Source of the DNA: Panax quinquefolius | Taxonomy: Eukaryota > Streptophyta > Magnoliopsida > Apiales > Araliaceae | Assembly (NCBI GenBank): GCA_020205615.1 | Contig: CM035153.1 | Span: forward strand, 98,790,735 to 98,854,734 | Length of the DNA stretch: 64,000 nucleotides | Direction: 5' to 3' | In this document: positions 35,481-47,227 of the stretch, in pieces | Layout: each line of letters begins with the position of its first letter | How positions within the stretch are numbered: the stretch's first letter is position 1 | Notes under the pieces: model-generated | The model's database searches: none | What the model was told of the DNA's origin: nothing | Seen by the model: only the letters and a program-made list of their open reading frames with translations | Translations under genes and position numbers: made by a program

Positions 35481-38295
35481 CGCGACGCCCCAAAATAGGT
35501 CCATTCCATCCAACCCATTCTCGAGTCGCCAAATACATGGTATGTAAATAACTACAACTTTATTATTACAACATATAAACTGTGAGTTTAAATACGAGAT
35601 ATTGCCATCTGTATAATATCCACACGCAAATAAATCCCCATCATAATTATTGATACATTATTTTACAAAAATGGTGAGGACTACTAAACAACTCTCTAGA
35701 AACCTTCATTCCATACCCCGACTAGTACTCGCTACATTCTCGCCTCCACGAGAAGAAAAAATGGAACAACAAGGAAAATGGTGAGCTCAACTAGCCCAAG
35801 AAAGAATATTATGACTAAGATAATATACAACAAATTATCGTTAGTCTTCAACAGGAAAATCTAATAGAATACAATAGACAACAAATTTTAAATCAATATT
35901 CGCAATGAAATAATAATTCATTAGAAGAGTTAAGTAGAGAATGCAAACTACTATCTTCTATATATGAATTTAAAAGTTCATCGTCGATATTTTATCCTCA
36001 AACATCAATCAATATATATCTGAATCAAATATTCATCTTTTGCACTACAGGTGCCAAAGATATTCATCATTAATCATGTTCATCTAAACACTGCTCATCT
36101 TTGCACTACGGGCCAAAGATATTAATCACCAATCATGTTCATCTCAACACTGCTCATCTTTGCACTACGGGCCAAAGATATTCATCAAGAAATCATTCAT
36201 CTTTTACACTACAGCCAAAGGTATTCCATTATATCATCATTTAAGACTGAAGATGATGAAAAATATTTTTAAAGAAACGAATCCAGTGAAACAAAATGAC
36301 AAGGATTAAGGATTAAGGATTCGTACTTTAGTTTATCCATGTCCAACAATACCTCAAAAATAATCATAGTGGTGTAAAATTCAAGAATGATCAAAACATG
36401 GATACAATCAAAGCTAGTATCCAGAATAGATATTTTGACGAAAAAGAAGAAATTTCATTTTTCGGTGAATAGTGCCGTATTCGTGAATAAAGGTCGTATA
36501 CGTGAATAAGACCAGATAATCGTGAATAGTAACTCCGACACCAAAAGATAGAAATTTCACAAAAAACATCTTCACGCTTCGTGAATAGTACTCGTGAATA
36601 GTAACTCGTGAATAGGAACTCATGAATAGTAACTCGTGAATAGTAACTCATGAATAGTAACCCCGACATGAAAAAGTTCCAAATTTGATAAAAAGTTCCA
36701 ACCAATATTTCAGCATAATGATATTGAAGAAATAATATCATTTGAGAAGAAAATAACATCCTTACCTCGAAAAGACAAGATTTAGTTGAAACACCTGGAT
36801 ATAGGCTATGACTTGAACTTGCACCGTATAGCAATACTCAAAGTATACTCAAAATACTCACAAGAATACGCCGATAATATAGAGAGAAAACTTCGAGTTT
36901 ACGTGTGATTTTCAATTCTAACCTAAGCACCCTATTTATAGAAATTGCTTAGAACACCAAAGCAAAGAAATTGAATATAATAATATTATTTATAAACAAA
37001 ATTCCTTAGCCCACCTTTGAAATCTGATTTCAGCCATAGCACATGTTAAATGAGGTTCACAAACTCACCAAAAAACGTTTTTTCTCAAAATAATTAATTA
37101 AAACTCCCAAAATCAATTATTTGAACTCAAAACTTCAATAATTCATAATAAATAGCCCTTTTATCAGAAAATTCGAATCTCGCAAGTTTTTATAGGAAAT
37201 TCAATTCTCTACAACTTTGCGAAGAAAGTTTTTCCAAATTCTAAATTAAATTGAAATCCACAAACGGTCGATTTTACAGTCTATATCAATTTTCGATTAA
37301 GAAATGGGTCCACCAACACACAAAACATGTGTTAAACATTTAATGCCACAAAAATACTCTTCCTCCTCATATACTCATATATCCCACATTCATTATAAAA
37401 ATATCACCGTTAATATATTATTAAAATAATATATTTAAATGAATTATTTTATCAGAAAAAGATAAAATATTAATTTTCAACAATTGTCACATTAAAAATT
37501 TTCTCCATCTATATCCACATAAAATCAATATTTTCCTCATCATATAAATCAATAATTAATTATTCATAAATAATATTACAGAATCACAATCTCGGCAACC
37601 GGTAGCTCCTCAGAAAGAGGGGCTTTCGAATAAGGAACTCTCCTTCTTGCGCGCGCAATTAGGGTGACCAAACCTCTCCTTAGAGCGAACTTTCTAGACA
37701 TTGCCAATAATGTTATCCAATAATATTATTCAGATAATATGAATTATTGCTTCGATAATAAAAAATACGTGTAATGACAATTATTGAAACAACAAAGAAT
37801 ATAAAATATCAACGCAACAATTATTGAATCAATAAAATAAAATATTTGATAAGAATTACCGTAACAATTATTGAGTAGTGCCTTCACGTAAGAATCAATA
37901 ATTGGTGCAATACCGCAAAGCTACTGCTCAACAACGCGTATTAGTGTGTTTTAACCACCGGGTATTCCAACAATGATAATCTGTAATAACTACTACCCGC
38001 TATTTATAAATAACTTATATTTGTCGCTTTTCTTCATCCAATCGCTTTTCGGTTATGGGGCCCATAAAAAGATCGCAAGTAAATGTCAGCATTTAATATT
38101 CCCGACAAAGATTTAATATTCCACGACCAAACGAATATTCCCTAACAATAATGAATATTTTATAACCACTTGCTTATTCGAAATATTTATGTATTTTACC
38201 CATAACTATCCACATTAATCAAATCGAACCTTACTATTTCAAAATAATAAATAGAGGAAAATAAATTTCATTTATTAATAATTTGGGGTCTTACA
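35481..38295 (-). repeat. B3 5' LTR (2815 bp)
   Basis: It begins CGCGACGCCCC where other copies have TGTGACGCCCC, and ends GGGGTCTTACA. TATA box on the minus strand at 36933-36940, minisatellite about 36581-36659. The ACGT palindrome is damaged near 37883. Confidence 0.9.
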
Positions 38296-38771
38296 TACAA
38301 TACATATTTATAAAGACTGAAATATAATTAATATAATATTATTATTCAAATTCCTTAGTCAAAATCTAGAATTAGGGTTTTGGAATCTATATCCGATTTA
38401 TCTTACATATATAGCATTATTAATTAAGTTAAAATAATTAACTTAATAATCAATTAAAATTCATAGAATAAAATAATTATTATAATAATTCTAATAATCA
38501 TTCCATATATTATTAAATAATATAATAATCATATTTTCATAGAAAATAAATAATAATAAAATTTTTACTACCAAATTAATTATAAAAATATAATTTATAG
38601 TGATCAATAATTCTAAAAATATTATTTGAAATTATTCATGTAATAAATGAATTTTTATTTATCACATAAATACAGAAGCTTTACCTTATACATATTCCCA
38701 CCTTTAAAATAAATAAAAAATTATACGAAAAATTTCTAATTTAATTATATAGAAAATTTCGGGTTATTACA
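38296..38771 (-). repeat. Family A LTRb, second part
   Basis: It resumes with TACAATACATATTTATA after B3 and ends GGTTATTACA. It is joined directly to the PPT and internal region of A3, the same junction as at 22799 and 58732. Confidence 0.9.
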
Positions 38772-39843
38772 TTCACCCTCCCTTATAAAGATTCCGTCAC
38801 CGGAATCACCGTTTCAAAACTTATACATACCAGGGTACATAGCATACATAGTTATTGTAACTAGATCTCGATCAAATTCAATCGAACTGATCTTTAACAA
38901 TTCAACGTAAAGCTTGTCTATCTGATTAAACAGAAAATTGGTTTCTAATAGAACTCAAATTCCTCCTTTAAAATTTCTTTATAAAGTTATTTACTATATA
39001 CAAGAAAATCATGTATAGGAAAATAAAAGTTATACGAATAATACCTGAAGTTCCATCACCAGCTGCCATGGTATCCTAGACTGTCATGTTGAAGACTCTT
39101 GCGGTTGATTTTGTTGGCTTGCTTGATGACGTTGGTCCCGTAATTTCCAGAGTCCCGCTGCCTTTCCCCGTGTTCACGCTTCTTGCCTCCATTCTCCTTT
39201 TTGGACAGTCCTTAACCTTATGTTCCGTCGACCCACACAGAAAACACCCACTGTTCATCCTCGGATTGGGGGAGTTGGGAGAGATATGTCCCTCCTGCCC
39301 ACACTAATAACAAACAAATTTTCCTTTCAAATATTCCCCTGAGTGGTTCTTCCCGCAATTCCCGCATTGTATCACCTGCTTTTTCACACCTTCTTGCTTG
39401 ACCTGTATGTTCCCAAAGTTGTTCCCTTTTCTTTTCACATTCTTACTCCCACTATTAGTTTCCACCTTCACAGCTCCCTCGACTTTGCCTTTGTTCTTTT
39501 TCTCCTTATTATAGAGTCTCATGGCCTCACTCCCTTCCTCGGCTATAATAGCTTTTTCTAAAAGTGTTGCAAAGGTATTAATCTACAACACCGCCACCTT
39601 GTTGTAAAGTCGGGGTTTTAATCCCAGCTCAAACCTTCTCACCTTACTTACTTCCATATCAACCTGATGTGGAGCGAACCTAGCTAATTCATTGAACTTT
39701 ACGGCATACTCCGCAACAGTCATGTTCTCCTACTTCAACTCCAGAAACTTCACCTCCATCCTAGCCTGCATACTAGACGAGAAATAATTCTCAAAAAATA
39801 AAGTCTTAAACCTAGCCCAAGTTACCACACCTTCTCCTGCCCT
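38772..39843 (-). pseudogene. Family A gag2, copy A3, C-terminal part plus 3' UTR
   Basis: The PPT (AAGGGAGGGTGAA on the minus strand) lies at about 38774-38786, followed by about 290 bp of 3' UTR. The gag2 stop is at 39076-39078. Knuckle 1 (CGNCGKNHSGEC) and knuckle 3 (CFLCGSTEHKVKDC) are intact; knuckle 2 is cut by a stop after VCY near 39305. The gene continues beyond the hAT element at 40534-40690, and its N-terminal part is now at 53316-53519 in the opposite orientation. Confidence 0.85.
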
Positions 39844-40533
39844 TAGGGGTGAAAACGAGTCGAATCTCAACGAACACTCTAAAGCTCAGATTCGGCTCGA
39901 CTTGAAAAAATTGAGCTCGGATTCAAATTGAATTCGATAAGGAAATTCTAATTTTGTGCCAGTTTTGACTTGGATCATTACTCAGACCTACTCGACTCGT
40001 AAGTACTCGACTCATTTACAAAACGAGTTACTCATGAGCCTTCAAATCGATTTTCGAATATGAACCATTTCGCTTAATACTGAACCACTACATACTGAAT
40101 TGATTATTGAACTAATGTTTATATATAAGTCTTTTGCTTTTATTTATGTAAAGAAATTACAAAGAATGTAATACAAATTGACAATCAATTCATTGATTTA
40201 TTTAAGTACAAGTTTACTTAATTTAATACTATACTTTATAAATTAAAAAGATTGATACAAATATCACATATTTAGCTTATTAGTATGGATCAGACCAGTA
40301 TTTGAATATGACCCATCGAGCAGGTATCGAGTATGGTTCGAGAAAAAATGAAATACTCTAACCCTAATCTCAGCGAATACTAGTATACTCGAATTCGACT
40401 CGTGTATTATTAAACAGAAAATGAGTATGGATCATATTTGAATCGAATCAACTTCGAATTCGAGTATTAGATCATATTTTTGAAACTGATCTCGAGTCGA
40501 GTATCATGCTACTCTACTCGGCTAACACCCCTA
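39844..40533. mobile_element. hAT-like MITE (690 bp)
   Basis: The terminal inverted repeats begin TAGGGGTG at both ends (TAGGGGTGAAAACGAGTCGA and, from the right, TAGGGGTGTTAGCCGAGTAG). They are flanked by a perfect 8-bp duplication, CCTGCCCT, at 39836-39843 and 40534-40541. A1 (near 371) and A2 (near 23852) show the single uninterrupted CCTGCCCT. Eight-bp duplications and this terminus fit hAT superfamily non-autonomous elements. The interior is AT-rich with scattered CGAGT/ACTCG motifs and no transposase. Confidence 0.92.
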
Positions 40534-40690
40534 CCTGCCCTCGCCTGATTTGCCTCCCACCAAAAATTCGCCTCTCCTTTCATCATATAGGTGGAAAAAG
40601 CTTTCTTTTACCCCTCAGCTACCCTAGCTATCACAAACGATTTTTCAATTTCCTTAACCCAAGTTTGGGCTTCTACAGGGTCAGTTGTAC
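40534..40690 (-). pseudogene. Family A gag2, copy A3, segment up to the inversion breakpoint
   Basis: It continues the gag core from the hAT site (CTGCCCTCGCCTGATTTGCC) and breaks at CAGTTGTAC. A1 and A2 continue there with CTCTAAATTC; that continuation is found inverted at 53519. Confidence 0.85.
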
Positions 40691-40692
40691 AG
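40689..40692. other. Left breakpoint of the 12.8-kb inversion
   Basis: A3 gag2 (..CAGTTGTAC) is joined to the interior of a C LTR (ACAGYATCATGTAGAT). The two parents share AC at the join. The matching right breakpoint is at 53519/53520. Confidence 0.85.
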
Positions 40693-40819
40693 CATCATGT
40701 AGATAATTAAAAGCCTTTAATAAATTAATACTTTTTTTTATATTAATAAATGAATAAGATTGTTACAAAGTATATGCTTTATCATCAAACATGATTGGCT
40801 TGTGTGCATATTACTTTCA
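40691..40819 (-). repeat. Element C 3' LTR fragment (129 bp)
   Basis: It matches the terminal part of 45335-47227, ending ATTACTTTCA. The remainder of this LTR is at 53520-55270. Confidence 0.88.
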
Positions 40820-40833
40820 ATCTCCCACTTGCA
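40820..40833 (-). other. Element C polypurine tract
   Basis: The minus strand reads GTGCAAGTGGGAGAT directly against the 3' LTR, a form typical of plant Copia elements. Confidence 0.75.
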
Positions 40834-42480
40834 CTAAAGCCAATCGCCATTGTATCTTATACTCTTCTTCTCTAAGTGACGATTATCCTGCTGTTGGATA
40901 AGCTTTAGTTAATGGATATGTAATATTGTTCTTGAGAGTCCACCATCTCTATAGTGATTTCCCATCTTTCAATGATTCTAATAATCAAATGAAAGTTCCA
41001 CAACACATGTTTAGATCCAAGATGAGACTTAGGAACTATTCCTAGTTCTGTAATGAACTTTTAATCCAAACAATCAACTTGCAGCTTCATTTATAGCTAT
41101 ATACTTTGTCTTTTTCACTAAACCAAAGAACTCTTTCATTGCTTTGGAACCTTTCCAATTCAACGCACCAATGCTCAAGGTAACCCTTTACCTTAAAGTG
41201 GATTTTTCTGTCGTCTTGTTCATTCGAAAACTTGAGTCTCATAAGCCCTCTAGTTTTAATTTAGACCCACCATGAATATGATCACATCCTTAGTGCCTAA
41301 GCACTTTAAGATGTTTTTCACCGACTCATAGTGAACTTCTCCAGGATATGACCGATCAACATCGTGTCTCAGTATATTTCATTCAAGTACATGATTGTCA
41401 TCACTCACGCGATTCTCTTTTCGAGAGTCTCTGGGGACTATTAAGAGAGATACACTCCATAGCTCATCGACATGAGACATCTCTTGGAGTTTGCCATACT
41501 AAACGACTTTAGCATCAAATGAATATACGTTCCTTGGGTTAAGTCGAGCATCCTCTTAAATCTATCTATATAGATTTATATCCCCAATTAAGATACTCTT
41601 CCCAAATCATTCATGGAGGAATGTTTAGACAACTTTATCATTACTGATTGTAGCATTAGTATGTCATTCCTTATCCGTAGTATATCAACATATAATATTA
41701 GGAATGTCAAGGCGCTCCCACTGACCCTTTTGTACACACTAGGTTCATTCTTGTTTTTGATAAAATCAAAATCTTTTGATTTGTTTCATCAAAACGAATG
41801 TTCCATTTTTGAGAATATTGCTTCAATCAATTTCTCTGAGTGTCTACAACTCTTACTTCATTGTATGTAACTGGATCATCATCATCTATGATGTGTACCT
41901 CATCATCATCATCTATGATGAATCCATACCTCCCAGGTATCTTCGGTACTATTCCAGATTTACGATTCGGTTGTGGTATAATAGGTCTATCTACAGGTTC
42001 CTCTTATTTGACTTATAGTATTTTGTGGTTCTTGAACTCTTCAAGATCTATTATCCTCCCACTAGCCCCTTCAATGATAAACACCTTTATCTTAGAAGGC
42101 AGCGTGTTTCGTAACAAACACCTTTTGCTAAGTAGAATTATAGAACATATACCCTAAACTTACTTTAGGATGTCCCACATATCGACACTTATAAAATCTT
42201 GTCCCAAGCTTATCCTTTGAAACCTTTTCACATAAGTTGGACAACCCCTTATCTTAACATACTTAAGATTAGGAATCCTCCCTGTCCATAACTTTTATGG
42301 AGTCTTGGGGCCGGATTTTGAGGTTACCATTTTCGTAGATATGCGACCCATTTCTAGGACATTATCCCGGAAGGATCTTTGGAATGTCGGTAAAATCATT
42401 ATGGACCGCACTACATGTCCAACAAGGTACGATTTTTCATTCGGATACATCAATCAATTATTGCGTGTCGAGGATGTGTC
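40834..42480 (-). pseudogene. Element C Copia pol remnant
   Basis: Reading high to low: integrase C-terminal pieces (NLKYVKIRGCPTYVKR near 42250; LGTRFYKCRYVGHPKVS then GYMFYNST near 42150-42200), the linker and RT start (a PGRYGFIIDDDD segment and DDDPVTYNE near 41860-41940), the RT end (LDLTQGTYIH and FSMANSKR near 41480-41560), and RNase H pieces (VKNILKCLGTKD near 41310). The pol order integrase before RT identifies Ty1/Copia. Most of RT is deleted, and stops and frameshifts are frequent. Plus-strand open frames at 41613-42157 are shadows of this region. Confidence 0.8.
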
Positions 42481-42659
42481 ATTATGAGAAAACCATTTGA
42501 GATGATCTAGAAACTTATTGCACAAGTATTTATTCCTTGATCTAATCAAAGATTCTTAATACATTGCCAATTTGTTTCACTTCTGAATTCTTTGAACCTT
42601 TCAAATAATTCACACTTGTATTTTAGCAAATACACACATTCAACTCTTTGAATGATCAT

Positions 42660-43045
42660 CTCCTTTTCTTATACTAATTTGTTCAATATGCAAAATTATT
42701 TTCATATTGAACAAATTAGTATCAGTTCTATCAGTCCTACTTTCCTCACCATCAACTACTTGATGTGAAGGAATATAGTAGAAGCATCCATAGTTTCATG
42801 TTGACGCTGAAGCTCTTTACTCATAGATGCGAGCATGATGCATTGAGCCAACTGTGCATCATCTTGCCACAATCTCTTCCTCAGAGGCATTGTCTGCAAC
42901 CATTGCAGGGATAGGCGTATTAAGGACATAAGATAGCTTTTCAGCTATGAGAACTATTCTCAAATTCCTTAACTAATCTATTTAATTCGGTCTGGTTAAT
43001 TTAACATCTAATATGTTTCGCAGTGATAGTAATTTTAGACATTGT
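42660..43045 (-). pseudogene. Element C Copia gag remnant
   Basis: The minus strand starts MSKITITAKHI near 43045. Further pieces in shifting frames resemble the Copia Gag N-terminal region: a LNTPIPAMVADNASEEE-like segment near 42900, then a MLASMSKELQRQHETMDAS-like segment near 42800. The frame is broken many times. Confidence 0.65.
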
Positions 43046-43246
43046 AAAATTTTGTAAATGAATTTGTAATTAACAACATTTTAACATACATTCTTTTATT
43101 AATTACCAAAATAAATTAGGTCTTGTTTTAAATTGGTATCTCCCACTATTTTCTTCAAAACTATATTACCCTCACTTATATAGTTCGGCAAAATCTAATT
43201 AAAGATTTGCTAGTGAGAATAAGGATCCCATTTCAAATGTATATAG

Positions 43247-43550
43247 CCTTGTGGTGACACAACAAACTATATATAAATAAATAGGTAGACAACTTTTGTC
43301 AATTACATCAACTATGTAACTCCTTTTCTTTTGCCTCTTAGATTATTTTGATCAAGTGGTGGCACATCCGAATCAAAATTATCCAAGTTAAGTCCGACCT
43401 AGCACTCCATATATTCAAAAAAGAAAAATATCATCCTTGTGGTGACACAACAAAACAATATTGTTCAATTTTCTTTATAAGCATCAAATGTGATAAATTA
43501 ACATCTTAAATACTTAATACTTGCCTTGTGGTTACACAACAAACTCATAT
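43247..43550 (-). repeat. Three copies of a short hairpin motif in the C leader
   Basis: CCTTGTGGTGACACAACAAA-like sequence occurs at 43247, 43435 and 43524. In element sense it contains TTGTGTCACCACAA, a 5-bp stem with a 4-base loop. It lies just upstream of the gag remnant. Confidence 0.6.
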
Positions 43551-44937
43551 TAAATATTTAATACTCTATTAATTTTATCATGCTAGAAGGCGACGTTCGA
43601 TATTCCAAATATCTTTGAACGCTTAGGACTTAATAAATTTTTTTTTTGGGGTTTGTTATTAATTTGTCTCATCTTGTTTAGCGCGCATGCAAATATATAT
43701 ATAAAATATAGCGTCGTATTAATTAACATGCGAAGCATGTTTGCATAATATATAATATACATAGTATAAGCATGCACATATAGAATACTATATTCTACGG
43801 ATTGATTATGGACTTTTATTCTAGTTTGGTTCACTAGAGCCACCAAGTGAACCAAAAGGTCAAACCCTAGGGGTGCAAGAATTAATATTTAAATATAACT
43901 ATTACATTTAAACCTGGGCTCCATTACAAACGGGTCTTCAAGCGTTCCTTGCTCCTTGATCTCCAATTCTTCAAAATAATTCTAACTATTCCTATTACAA
44001 AACTATTTAAAATAAATAGAAACCTTGATCAGCAGTCAAGGGGAAGTACATAGGAGGAGATAGAATTTATATTAAGAAAAATTAGAGAAGACGAGGTACG
44101 CAGACCCCATTTAATAAAACCCATACATTCATGCATCCAACTAAAATAAAATCCAATCACATTGGTCAATAGTCCATAATCAATCCCATTTATTATCATA
44201 CACATCATCATATGCATCAATAAATAGCATTCATCTTATGAATAATAAACATTTAATATATATATTGATATCATTTAATGGGCAAATTTAGTTAGTATAA
44301 AATCTAATTTTGAATAAAAATAAACTCCTTTGTTTTAATCCAAATTTAAATCAAAATAAAACTATTTTATTTTAATTTATCCAATTTTGAATAAAATAAA
44401 CTATTTTATTTTAATCAAAATCTTTAATCAAAATAAACTTTTTATTTTAATTAATTATGGAATCCAATTCCATGTAAAAAAAACTTTATTAAAGGAAACA
44501 CGAATTCTTTTTCCTATTCACAAATAAACTCCTTTATTTTGAATAATATGAAATCTTATTTCATATTTAAATAAACTCCTTTATTTAAGGAAACATGGAT
44601 TCTCTTTCCTATTCACAAATAAACTCTTTTATTTTGAATAATATGAAATCTTATTTCATATCTAAATAAACTCATTTATTTAAGGAAACATAGAATCTAA
44701 TTTCAACTCTAATTAGTTATATGGAATCCAATTCCAACTCTAATTAGTTAGCATGAAATTCAATTTTAAAATTAAAATAAACTTTTTATTTTAAGATTAA
44801 AATGAACTTTTATTTTAAAATTAAAATAAACTTTATTTTAATTCTAAAATTATTAAGAATAATATATATATAACTATTATATATATATAATAACTAATTC
44901 CTATTGCTACTAGTTTAGCGACTTCATGAATGGATAG

Positions 44938-44938
<1 letters not shown>

Positions 44939-45011
<73 letters not shown>
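44939..45011. repeat. (TA)n microsatellite
   Basis: About 36 uninterrupted TA units in the C leader. A second run is at 45099-45150, separated by sequence carrying the repeated phrase GTAAGTCGCTAAA. Confidence 0.95.
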
Positions 45012-45014
<3 letters not shown>

Positions 45015-45095
45015 TACTTTAAAACGGTTTCAATAATAAATAATACCTTATTAATAATACATGATGCTAAACCGTAAGTCGCTAAATACCTAATT

Positions 45096-45098
<3 letters not shown>

Positions 45099-45150
<52 letters not shown>
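45099..45150. repeat. (TA)n microsatellite
   Basis: A second TA run in the C leader, followed by CATAAGTCGCTAAACCGTGA, related to the sequence before it. Confidence 0.93.
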
Positions 45151-45156
<6 letters not shown>

Positions 45157-45320
45157 AAACCATAAGTCGCTAAACCGTGAAGCATCACACGGATAAAAAA
45201 AAAAAAACATTCACGTTTTTTTTTATAATTTTATACAATAAATTATGCCCAATTAAATTGTTCTAAACACATATCAATATACATATTAAATTTGACAATT
45301 AATAATTCGCATAAAGGTTT

Positions 45321-45333
45321 GGCTCTGATGCCA
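45321..45333 (-). other. Element C primer-binding site
   Basis: The minus strand reads TGGCATCAGAGCC next to the 5' LTR, one base from the initiator-Met PBS TGGTATCAGAGCC. Confidence 0.85.
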
Positions 45334-45334
45334 C

Positions 45335-47227
45335 TGTTAGGTTTGTAATATTCAAGAACGCAATCAAATTGCTTAAATAAGCGGAAACGTGTAAAAATCA
45401 GAGTTTAAAAATTTTTACAAACCATATACCCGGATCACCCTTTATGCACAATTATTAATTAAACGAAAAAGATGAATAAGAAACATACCCTTGAAGATCC
45501 GAGCTTCCTCAGGTACAAGTTCACCTCCAATCCTTTTCACGTTCAACTTGAATCCACCGGGTTTTTGTTCCTTCCTTTGATCAACGTTAGCCACCTAAGT
45601 GTTTGGCCTCTAGAGGTGATCCACTAAGGAAGAAGAAGGATTCAAGAAGATGGGTGGTTGGCTAAACCCTAGTTTTCTATCTCTATAGAAAAGGCGTACT
45701 CTTCCAACTATTGGAATTACGTATGTTGTAAAAGTCAACAACTCACATCACCCATAATAAGACTCCTCTTATTTATAGATGTGGGCAACCCAACTTAACA
45801 ATTAAGGAATTGAGTTTTATTTAATTAATTAAATTCTTTTAATTAATTTAGCTCCCTAATCTTATTAGGGATAATTAATTAAACTCCTTTAACTAATTTT
45901 CCTTCCTAATCCAATTAGGAATAAATGAGAGTACTTATATTAAATTAATTCCTAAACTCTTTTAGAAATTAAAATAATAATAATAATTGTAATAATATTA
46001 ATAAGACTCCTCTTATTAATTTATATTTAATATTTCTAAAATATTAAATAATAAATATTAAGCTATTTAATTTATTCTATCACCATAGATTAAATTAAAT
46101 ATACTTAACATATTATTACGATTATGCCATTAACTTCTTAAATAATTATTCTTCCTTTTATGGTGTGACCCTTTTTAGGTTCTCCATATTAAACCTATTT
46201 GTGAATAAATCAATTAGAACAATTCTAATCTTATTTAAATAAATAAATTAAATAATTAATTTATTTAAATAAATAATATTTATTCTACAATAGGGATAAG
46301 CCTCCCTAGCGATCAACGACTTTCCGGATAATATAGATTTCAACATTAATCATAAAAACCCTTTGAGTAAATAGTTAACAATGTACAATTCAATCCTTCC
46401 ACCATACAATGTCCCAATTAAATATAAGACATGGAATTACCATCTCAAGTCTTATTTTATTTAATTATATGTATTTCGACTCTTAAATGCACAACTCCAA
46501 ATAATGCAAATTAGAAACTCCTTTCTAATTTCATTCATCTTAACCAAGGACTCACTGGGTTGTCATTTATCGAATCACATATGACATTTCTCTTCTTTTA
46601 ATAGAAGTGGTAGATTCTTTATTGATCATACATTATCTCCATGTATAACTTATTATACCCAAGCATACCCTTTGATATACCCTAAGGGTCTTAAGGAATA
46701 AGTCAAAGTATAACTCATCATACACAAGATACTATGATGATCTCAAGTCCAAGGATCACTTGTACTACTATCACTACAGGAATTCCTATTGACAAGCAAG
46801 TAAAACTCCATTAGGTATTCCTTAGCGAGCCACGTTCAGTGAACTTATTCTCTAATAAGCACCTACATACTTTCTTTAGTGTCTCCACACAAATGATCAT
46901 GAGATCAATCATCCTCATCCAATGAGCAAGCAACGTATGTACCAATCTATCCGGATTCACTAATCCCCAATTTAGTAATCCAATGATTGGGAACTATTTT
47001 AGTTTTAAGCTTTCTAAGAATTCAGATCTCATTAGAATGATCATCATCATTATTCTAAAAGCAGTGCTTAAAACTATGGGTTTATCACATATTATAAAAC
47101 AGTATCATGTAGATAATTAAAAGCCTTTAATAAATTAATATTTTTTTTTATTAATAAATGAATAAGATTATTACAAAGTATATGCTTTATCATCAAACAT
47201 GATTGGCTTGTGTGCATATTACTTTCA
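45335..47227 (-). repeat. Element C 5' LTR (1893 bp)
   Basis: TGTTAGGTTTGTAATATTC to ATTACTTTCA on the plus strand. A TATAAATA box lies on the minus strand at 45770-45777. It is a near copy of 53520-55270 joined to 40691-40819. It contains no gene; an open frame in the paired LTR (54948-55133) is not conserved as coding. Confidence 0.9.

Larger units (their letters stand above)
29574..38295 (-). mobile_element. B3: complete family B element inside A LTRb
   Basis: In element sense: 5' LTR 35481-38295, PBS, gag, protease and deleted pol, PPT, 3' LTR 29574-32405. Flanks are TACTG on the left and TACAA on the right. The undisturbed A LTRc reads TACAG at the same place (near 58248), so each duplication copy has one substitution. 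The 3.08-kb internal region has the same pol deletions as B1. It keeps the longest B reading frames: gag core 34595-35086 and chromodomain 32417-32692. It is the best-preserved B copy here, though its gag start and several joins are frameshifted. Confidence 0.92.
40691..47227 (-). mobile_element. Element C: decayed Ty1/Copia retrotransposon (inverted segment)
   Basis: In present orientation it reads minus: 5' LTR 45335-47227, PBS 45321-45333, a leader of about 2.3 kb, gag remnant 42660-43045, pol remnant 40834-42480, PPT 40820-40833, and the start of the 3' LTR. Termini are TGAAAGTAAT and CCTAACA in element sense. Its 3' LTR is completed by 53520-55270. The duplication TTATG/CATAA lies at 47228-47232 and 55271-55275. 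The pol order (integrase-RT-RNase H) and PPT fit Copia. All frames are broken. Confidence 0.87.

Noticed and set aside
36391..36834. 147-codon frame rich in YYSRVTIHE
   Set aside because: It is the reading of the 14-bp minisatellite and flanks in the B3 LTR. It recurs, shorter, in other B LTRs.
41613..42157. Plus-strand open frames of 80-105 codons
   Set aside because: Copia pol motifs are on the opposite strand through this region; the plus frames are shadows.
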